The notes below the pieces were generated by a model, which was not told where the DNA came from, did no database searches, and saw only the letters and a program-made list of their open reading frames with translations. From Anaerotignum lactatifermentans (GTDB taxonomy: Bacteria > Bacillota > Clostridia > Lachnospirales > Anaerotignaceae): a stretch of DNA of 64,000 nt. Location: the NCBI RefSeq assembly GCF_016902535.1, contig NZ_JACSNY010000001.1:62001-126000 (forward strand). Reading direction: 5' to 3'. The position numbers and the translations under genes were made by a program. Of this stretch, positions 59,722 through 64,000 are shown piece after piece (the first letter of the stretch is position 1; every line of letters begins with the position of its first letter).

Positions 59722-60039
59722 TTATTCTGCCTTTCCGGCCTCTTCTTCCTGCTGTTTTTTCACACGGTCAATGGCAAGCTTATAGCCGTCCGTGCCATAA
59801 TGCAGACACCGATTCACACGGCTGATGGTCGCCGTAGAGGCGCCTGTTTTCTCCGCAATCTCCACATAAGTGCATTTCGCGTCCAGCATAGCGGCAACCT
59901 CCATCCGCTGCGCGATGGCCTGGATCTCATTGACTGTGCACAGATCCTCAAATAACTGGTAACACTCTTCTATGGTTTCCATACTGAGGATACAACGAAA
60001 AAGTTTGTCGGTTAATTCACTTTTGATTTTCTTATTCAT
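59722..60039 (-). CDS. yerC: TrpR-related protein YerC/YecD
   Basis: 105 residues. TrpR-like helix-turn-helix (TYVEIAEKTGASTATISRVNR, about 57-77, quoted only as its ends TYVEIAEKT and TISRVNR). A conserved Firmicutes protein located beside pcrA-ligA in Bacillus too. It probably binds DNA. A tryptophan link is not shown for this family. ATG 60037-60039 after AAGGTGG. Sequence repeats overlap its own promoter. Confidence 0.9.
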   Translation of the reverse strand: MNKKIKSELTDKLFRCILSMETIEECYQLFEDLCTVNEIQAIAQRMEVAAMLDAKCTYVEIAEKTGASTATISRVNRCLHYGTDGYKLAIDRVKKQQEEEAGKAE

Positions 60040-60074
60040 TGCCACGCCACCTTTACTTTTCAATTCTCTTATAC

Positions 60075-60103
60075 ATATTAGCATACTAAAGTGTTAAAGT
60101 AAA
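60075..60103 (-). promoter_or_regulatory. promoter of yerC with overlapping CTTTA repeats
   Basis: TTTACT (60098-60103), 17 bases, TAATAT (60075-60080). The spacer and -35 contain three CTTTA units (CTTTACTTTAACACTTTA). Confidence 0.6.
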
Positions 60104-60118
60104 GGTTTTTTTCCCTTT

Positions 60119-60835
60119 TTACCGGTTCCTCTTTAAGGCGCCAAGAAGCCGGTCGATGTCCTGATTCAGCACCAGTTCCTCCGGAAAATCCACCTTCTTC
60201 ATCAGATCGAATACATATCCAAACTCTCCGATGCTGGTGTAAAAATGGGCATCACTGCCAATGACTACCGGCAAAGCGGCCTCCTTGCACAGCCGCAGCA
60301 TATATTCCACATTGACGCTGCTGCCGTCCCGAAAACCGCCGGGGATCAAAGAGGTATTATTGATCTCCAGCAGTGTGCCGGTTTTTACAGCCTGCTCTAC
60401 CAAAGCCTCATAATCCATCGGATATCTGGGGTCTCCCGGATGGCCGAGAATATCCACCATGGGATTTTCCATAACCTTCAGGCAGGCTCTCGTATTTTCT
60501 TCTCTGGTACCCGGCTTGATACAGGGCGTATGAAGGCTGGCAATGGCCATATCCAGTCTTCCCAGAACTTTATCATCCATATCCACAGTGCCATCAAAAT
60601 CCATGATATTCAGCTCAATGCCTTTGAGCAGCTGTACCCCATGAAGCATATTCGGCAGCACATGGAGATTAGCGAAATAAGCGTGGCAGGTCGTATGCGC
60701 CATCATCGGCGCGTGATCCGTCATAGCCACCGCTTTCAGACCGATCTGGGCCGCGTAGCTGATATTTTCATCCAGTGTGCTGTATGCGTGCCCGCTGGCC
60801 AGCGTATGGGTATGGGTATCGATTTGTATTTTCAT
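60119..60835 (-). CDS. PHP-domain phosphatase/hydrolase (YcdX-like)
   Basis: 238 residues. PHP metal ligands are visible: DTHTHT (near 5), DHAP (near 39), GIELNI (near 73), ASLHTP (near 97), GHPGDPRYP (near 130) and a C-terminal GSDAHF (near 194). These bind two or three metals. Bacterial YcdX-type enzymes hydrolyse phosphate esters. The exact substrate is unknown. ATG 60833-60835 follows GGGGGAC. The long leader is described under findings. Confidence 0.9.
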   Translation of the reverse strand: MKIQIDTHTHTLASGHAYSTLDENISYAAQIGLKAVAMTDHAPMMAHTTCHAYFANLHVLPNMLHGVQLLKGIELNIMDFDGTVDMDDKVLGRLDMAIASLHTPCIKPGTREENTRACLKVMENPMVDILGHPGDPRYPMDYEALVEQAVKTGTLLEINNTSLIPGGFRDGSSVNVEYMLRLCKEAALPVVIGSDAHFYTSIGEFGYVFDLMKKVDFPEELVLNQDIDRLLGALKRNR

Positions 60836-60989
60836 GGGTCTGTCCCCCTTATATGGCAAAAACAAAACCCGTTTTTTGCAGACGCAAAAATAAGCGGCAC
60901 GAACGCCCCAAAGGCAGGGACCGTCAGGCCACAGGAACGGGAATGATCTCTTTTGCCGTGATTTCGGCTGTATTTTTGAATGCGAAGAC

Positions 60990-60998
60990 ATTATACCA
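60990..60998 (-). promoter_or_regulatory. extended -10 promoter of the PHP gene
   Basis: TGGTATAAT on the minus strand (60990-60998), an extended -10. A weak TTTCTT lies 17 bases upstream. The 5' leader is about 150 bases. Confidence 0.6.
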
Positions 60999-61072
60999 TT
61001 TTTCCCGTCAAAAAGAAAGCCAAAGGCGGCCAAAAACACTGCAAAATTTTACCCTTTCCCCACTCTTTCCAG

Positions 61073-61106
61073 CAAAAAAACAGACGGAAAGTTTCCTCTC
61101 CGTCTT
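61073..61106 (-). terminator. terminator of hflX
   Basis: CAGACGGA and TCCGTCT arms (61081-61105), then a seven-base T-run on the minus strand. Confidence 0.75.
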
Positions 61107-61114
61107 CATGTTTT

Positions 61115-62398
61115 TTATTCTTCCACCTGGAATCTGGCCAGTCTGTTTTTGGCCTCTTCATCGGCATAAATTTCCAGAAATACGCCGTCTGCGCGATGCT
61201 CCTCCCGGATGATCTCACATCTGCCATGGACCCATCCCGTCAACGCCCCTTCCTGATAGGGGATCAATACCTGCATGGAGGTACGGAAGCTTTTCAGCAG
61301 CTGCTCGATACAGGACAGCATCCCCTCCAGCCCGGTCCGTTTCATGGCGGAAATCTGTACCGTATCCCTCGCCGTTCTGTCCATAGGCAGAGGCAGTTCC
61401 ACCTCCCGGTCCATTTTGTTATATACGGTAATGACCGGTGTATCCTGACAGCCCAGATCCCGCAGGGTGTCATATACCACCTGCATCTGCTCCTCCCGGT
61501 TGGGATTGGAAGCATCCACCACATGCAGCAGAATATCCGCGTACTTCATTTCCTCCAATGTGGCCCGAAACGCCTGAATCAGATGATGGGGCAGTTTCTG
61601 GATAAAGCCAACGGTGTCTGTCAGCAGAATTTCCGAACCGCCGGGCAGTTCCACTTTTCTGGTAGTAGTATCCAGTGTGGCGAAAAGCTTATCCTCCGCC
61701 AGTACTCCCGCGTCTGTCAGTGTGTTTATCAGCGTAGATTTTCCCGCGTTGGTATAGCCTACCAGAGAAACCACCGGCGTGCCCTTTTTTCCTCTCTGGC
61801 TGCGCAGCAGTTCCCGATGGATCTGTATTTCCTTCGCCTCTCGGTTCAGTTCGGCAATCCGTTCCTTGATGTACCGGCGGTCTGTTTCCAGTTTTTTCTC
61901 ACCGGGGCCTCTGGTACCGATACCGCCGCCCAATCGGGACATGGACGCGCCCATGCCTGTCAGGCGGGAAAGACGGTATTTCAGCTGGGCCAGTTCCACC
62001 TGGATTTTCCCCTCGCCGGAAATGGCCCGGGCGGCGAAAATATCCAGAATGACAATGGTACGGTCCATGACCTTGGTTTCCAGCATTTTTTCCAGATTTT
62101 TCAGCTGGGCCGGAGACAGTTCATCATCACAGACGATGCCCGTAGCGTCATAGGTACGAAGCATCATTTTCAGTTCCTCGATCTTTCCCTTGCCCAGATA
62201 GTGGGCGGGATGTACTTTTTCCCGGCGCTGGATGGTGCGGGCAACTGTCTCGGCGCCTGCCGTTTTTACCAGCTCTTCCAGCTCATCCAGACAGGCCTCC
62301 GTTTCCATGGCGGAAGGCGCATTTTTGTCCTCCAGTTCAATGCCTACCAGAATCAGCCGTTCCTCCGCCTCTTTATTTTCATGCATTTCTCTTGCCAT
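61115..62398 (-). CDS. hflX: GTPase HflX
   Basis: Ribosome-splitting and rescue GTPase. 427 residues. N-terminal nucleotide-binding-like domain with the HYLGKGKIEEL segment, a GGGIGTRGPGEKKLE linker motif, coiled coil, G1 GYTNAGKST near 208, DTVGF near 252 and NKMD near 325. ATG 62396-62398 lies 15 bases after dapF, which suggests an operon dapF-hflX. Confidence 0.95.
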   Translation of the reverse strand: MAREMHENKEAEERLILVGIELEDKNAPSAMETEACLDELEELVKTAGAETVARTIQRREKVHPAHYLGKGKIEELKMMLRTYDATGIVCDDELSPAQLKNLEKMLETKVMDRTIVILDIFAARAISGEGKIQVELAQLKYRLSRLTGMGASMSRLGGGIGTRGPGEKKLETDRRYIKERIAELNREAKEIQIHRELLRSQRGKKGTPVVSLVGYTNAGKSTLINTLTDAGVLAEDKLFATLDTTTRKVELPGGSEILLTDTVGFIQKLPHHLIQAFRATLEEMKYADILLHVVDASNPNREEQMQVVYDTLRDLGCQDTPVITVYNKMDREVELPLPMDRTARDTVQISAMKRTGLEGMLSCIEQLLKSFRTSMQVLIPYQEGALTGWVHGRCEIIREEHRADGVFLEIYADEEAKNRLARFQVEE

Positions 62399-62412
62399 GT
62401 TGCTCTCCTCTC

Positions 62413-63246
62413 TTACCGCAGCCAGACGCCGTCAAAGGAAAATCTGGCAGGACCAGTCATATAGACATGGTTGTCCGATTCTCTCCATTCGATTTCCAGT
62501 GTACCGCCCAGCAGCTGAATACGCACCTTCCGTTCACACAGCCCATTGAGCACCGCCGCCACCAAAGCCGCGCTGGCTCCCGTGCCACAGGCCATGGTTT
62601 CGCCGCTGCCCCGTTCCCAGACACGCATCGCCAAATGGGTCCGGTCAATGACCTGCACAAATTCCGTATTGGTCTTATTTGGGAAAATAGGGGCGTATTC
62701 CACCAGACTTCCGTATTTCTCCACATCAAAATCCTGTGTGTTGTCCACAAAGGTCACAGCATGCGGATTTCCCATGGAAACACAGGTAAAAGCAAATTCC
62801 CGATCCAGTATCCGCAATGTCTCGCCGATAACAGGATGTTTTTCACTGCGGACAGGAATTTTTTCCGCCTCCAAAATCGGTTCGCCCATATCTACCGTCA
62901 CAGCAATAACATTCTCCTGCTGAATATGGAGTTTCAGTGTTTTGATGCCGCCCATAGTTTCCAGTGTCACAGTGTCTTTCTTCGTCAGGCCCCGTTCGTA
63001 GACATATTTCCCGATACAGCGCACGGCATTGCCGCACATTTCTCCCTCGGAGCCATCCAGATTGAACATCCGCATCCGAAAATCCGCCGTTTCCGATGGC
63101 AGAATCAAAACCAATCCATCGGCGCCAACGCCGAAATGGCGCTCACTCATGGCGACCGCCAAAGCCTCCGGCCATTTTACCTCTTCCTCAAAACAGTTGA
63201 TATAAATATAATCGTTGCCGCAGCCTTCCATTTTTGTAAACCGCAT
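62413..63246 (-). CDS. dapF: diaminopimelate epimerase
   Basis: Converts LL- to meso-diaminopimelate for lysine and peptidoglycan. 277 residues. The two catalytic cysteines are in MCGNAVRC (near 71) and ACGTGASA (near 221). The N-terminal KMEGCGNDYI is diagnostic. It implies meso-DAP-type wall precursors. Confidence 0.96.
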   Translation of the reverse strand: MRFTKMEGCGNDYIYINCFEEEVKWPEALAVAMSERHFGVGADGLVLILPSETADFRMRMFNLDGSEGEMCGNAVRCIGKYVYERGLTKKDTVTLETMGGIKTLKLHIQQENVIAVTVDMGEPILEAEKIPVRSEKHPVIGETLRILDREFAFTCVSMGNPHAVTFVDNTQDFDVEKYGSLVEYAPIFPNKTNTEFVQVIDRTHLAMRVWERGSGETMACGTGASAALVAAVLNGLCERKVRIQLLGGTLEIEWRESDNHVYMTGPARFSFDGVWLR

Positions 63247-63293
63247 CTTTTTCCCCCATTTCTTCTATGTAAGGCGGCGAACCGCCCTGTTGC

Positions 63294-63530
63294 TCAGTCC
63301 TGTGGTCCATGTCCCGCGAAATGCAGTTCCGGCTCATTTCCCACGGTGCGGTACAGATTCAGGCACCAAAGGCCAGCCAGCCCAACCAGTCCGAAGATCA
63401 CCCGGGCCAGCCAGAACATAGAGCCGCTGAAAATGGTAGTCACCAGATCGAAACCGAAAAATCCGATGAGACCCCAGTTCAGCGCGCCGATGATCACAAG
63501 AGTCAAAGCAATAAAATTACCTGTTTTCAT
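63294..63530 (-). CDS. DUF378 family small membrane protein
   Basis: 78 residues with two membrane helices (about 5-30 and 38-62). The family start IALTLVIIGALNWGLIGFFGFDLV is partly quoted here as ALNWGLIGFF. C-terminal soluble tail has two His. Function unknown. GGGAGGTC precedes ATG. Between dapF and an M16 peptidase gene. Confidence 0.88.
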   Translation of the reverse strand: MKTGNFIALTLVIIGALNWGLIGFFGFDLVTTIFSGSMFWLARVIFGLVGLAGLWCLNLYRTVGNEPELHFAGHGPQD

Positions 63531-63599
63531 GCTTCCGACCTCCCTGTATATGAATAAACGGATGATTCCGTACTCATAGTATGCCTGTGTCTGCTTTTT

Positions 63600-64000
63600 T
63601 TATGAAAAAAATTGATCTGCCGTGCTGGCAAAATCCGCCTGTTTCAAATTTCCCACAGCGGAATAGCTGACATCATTTCCGCCGAAGATCAATTCCATCA
63701 CTTGATGGATATCCTCCTCCGTTATGGTTTCAATTCGGGAGATAACCTCCTCCATTTCCATGACCTCGCCACGCAGCAGCAGCGCCGCCCCGGCGGAAGT
63801 CATCCGGTTCAATGTGCTTTCAGAACCAATGATAAAATTGCTGATCATCTGCTCTTTTGTTACCTCCAGCAGCTGCCGGGAAACTCCTTCCTTGCGAATC
63901 TGCTGAATCTCATGGTATATACTTCTATACACGGCGTCTGCCTGCGCCGGATTCATGCTGGCGTAAATACAGAATAATCCCGTATCCGCAAAAGCCGTGG
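63600..64000 (-). CDS. M16-family (insulinase-like) peptidase, C-terminal part only
   Basis: The 5' end lies beyond the window. The visible 133 codons end at 63600 and read as the C-terminal M16 domain: a DTGLFCIYASM strand, the QIRKEGVS helix, KEQMISNFIIGSES and the closing IEEDI-like helix (ISRIETITEEDIHQVM). The HxxEH zinc motif would be in the missing N-terminal half, so activity cannot be judged. Homologues are the YmfF/YmfH-type processing peptidases. The start at 63956 is internal. Confidence 0.85.
   Translation of the reverse strand, partial: TAFADTGLFCIYASMNPAQADAVYRSIYHEIQQIRKEGVSRQLLEVTKEQMISNFIIGSESTLNRMTSAGAALLLRGEVMEMEEVISRIETITEEDIHQVMELIFGGNDVSYSAVGNLKQADFASTADQFFS

Noticed and set aside
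1-64000. CRISPR arrays, insertion sequences, prophage or defence genes
   Set aside because: No regularly spaced repeats, transposase or integrase motifs, or toxin-antitoxin pairs were seen. The small RHH gene has no toxin partner.

Overview
The window is about 64 kb of chromosomal DNA from an endospore-forming member of the Firmicutes, most likely class Clostridia and perhaps close to Lachnospirales. The evidence is a complete spoIIIAA-spoIIIAH operon, two T-box leaders, a glmS ribozyme, sigma-A promoters with 16-17 bp spacers, strong AGGAGG ribosome binding sites, and gene orders such as ylxM-ffh-rpsP-khpA-rimM-trmD and argR-recN. Most genes lie on the minus strand. The content is almost entirely core metabolism and information processing. 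I see no prophage, insertion sequence, CRISPR array or defence island.

Layout from left to right: a Na/Pi cotransporter cut by the window edge (1-1643); the Fe-S and tRNA thiolation set nifS-nifU-mnmA (1800-4773) with a divergent XRE regulator; a long minus-strand operon asp23-nusB-xseA-xseB-ispA-yuiD-dxs-tlyA-nadK-argR-recN (5699-15074) with its promoter near 15170; the spoIIIA operon (15349-20235); a plus-strand trio of LytTR regulator, SGNH hydrolase and acetyltransferase (20359-22297); a TrpXYZ-type ABC transporter under a Trp T-box plus a short Trp-containing leader peptide (22352-25474); an exported protein of unknown function; queT with a structured leader (26651-27265); purC; sbcDC; pheST with a T-box; and a DEAD-box helicase.

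The right half holds ylxM-ffh-rpsP-khpA-rimM-trmD (38133-41708); a phosphoglycerate mutase-like phosphatase with an orphan gene; glmS with its ribozyme; two identical tRNA-Pro(AGG) units; ridA; prfC; two small divergent genes (DUF1540 and ribbon-helix-helix); the division and wall cluster murA-divIB-DUF881-sbp-ftsZ; a P1-family peptidase; a LysR regulator; yerC-pcrA-ligA; a PHP-domain phosphatase; dapF-hflX; a DUF378 protein; and the end of an M16 peptidase.

Several genes are functionally linked. NifS and NifU supply sulfur and Fe-S clusters, and MnmA uses sulfur for tRNA wobble thiolation. The dxs-ispA-yuiD group makes isoprenoid precursors. TrmD methylates G37 of tRNAs carrying G36, and the two tRNA-Pro genes here fit that substrate rule. 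GlmS and MurA feed peptidoglycan synthesis beside the FtsZ cluster. RNA-based control is conspicuous: two T-boxes, one ribozyme, one preQ1-like pseudoknot and one candidate peptide-based sensor. The most interesting items are the Trp T-box/leader-peptide combination, the queT leader, the A34 tRNA-Pro duplication, and the 155-base spoIIIAA/spoIIIAB overlap.
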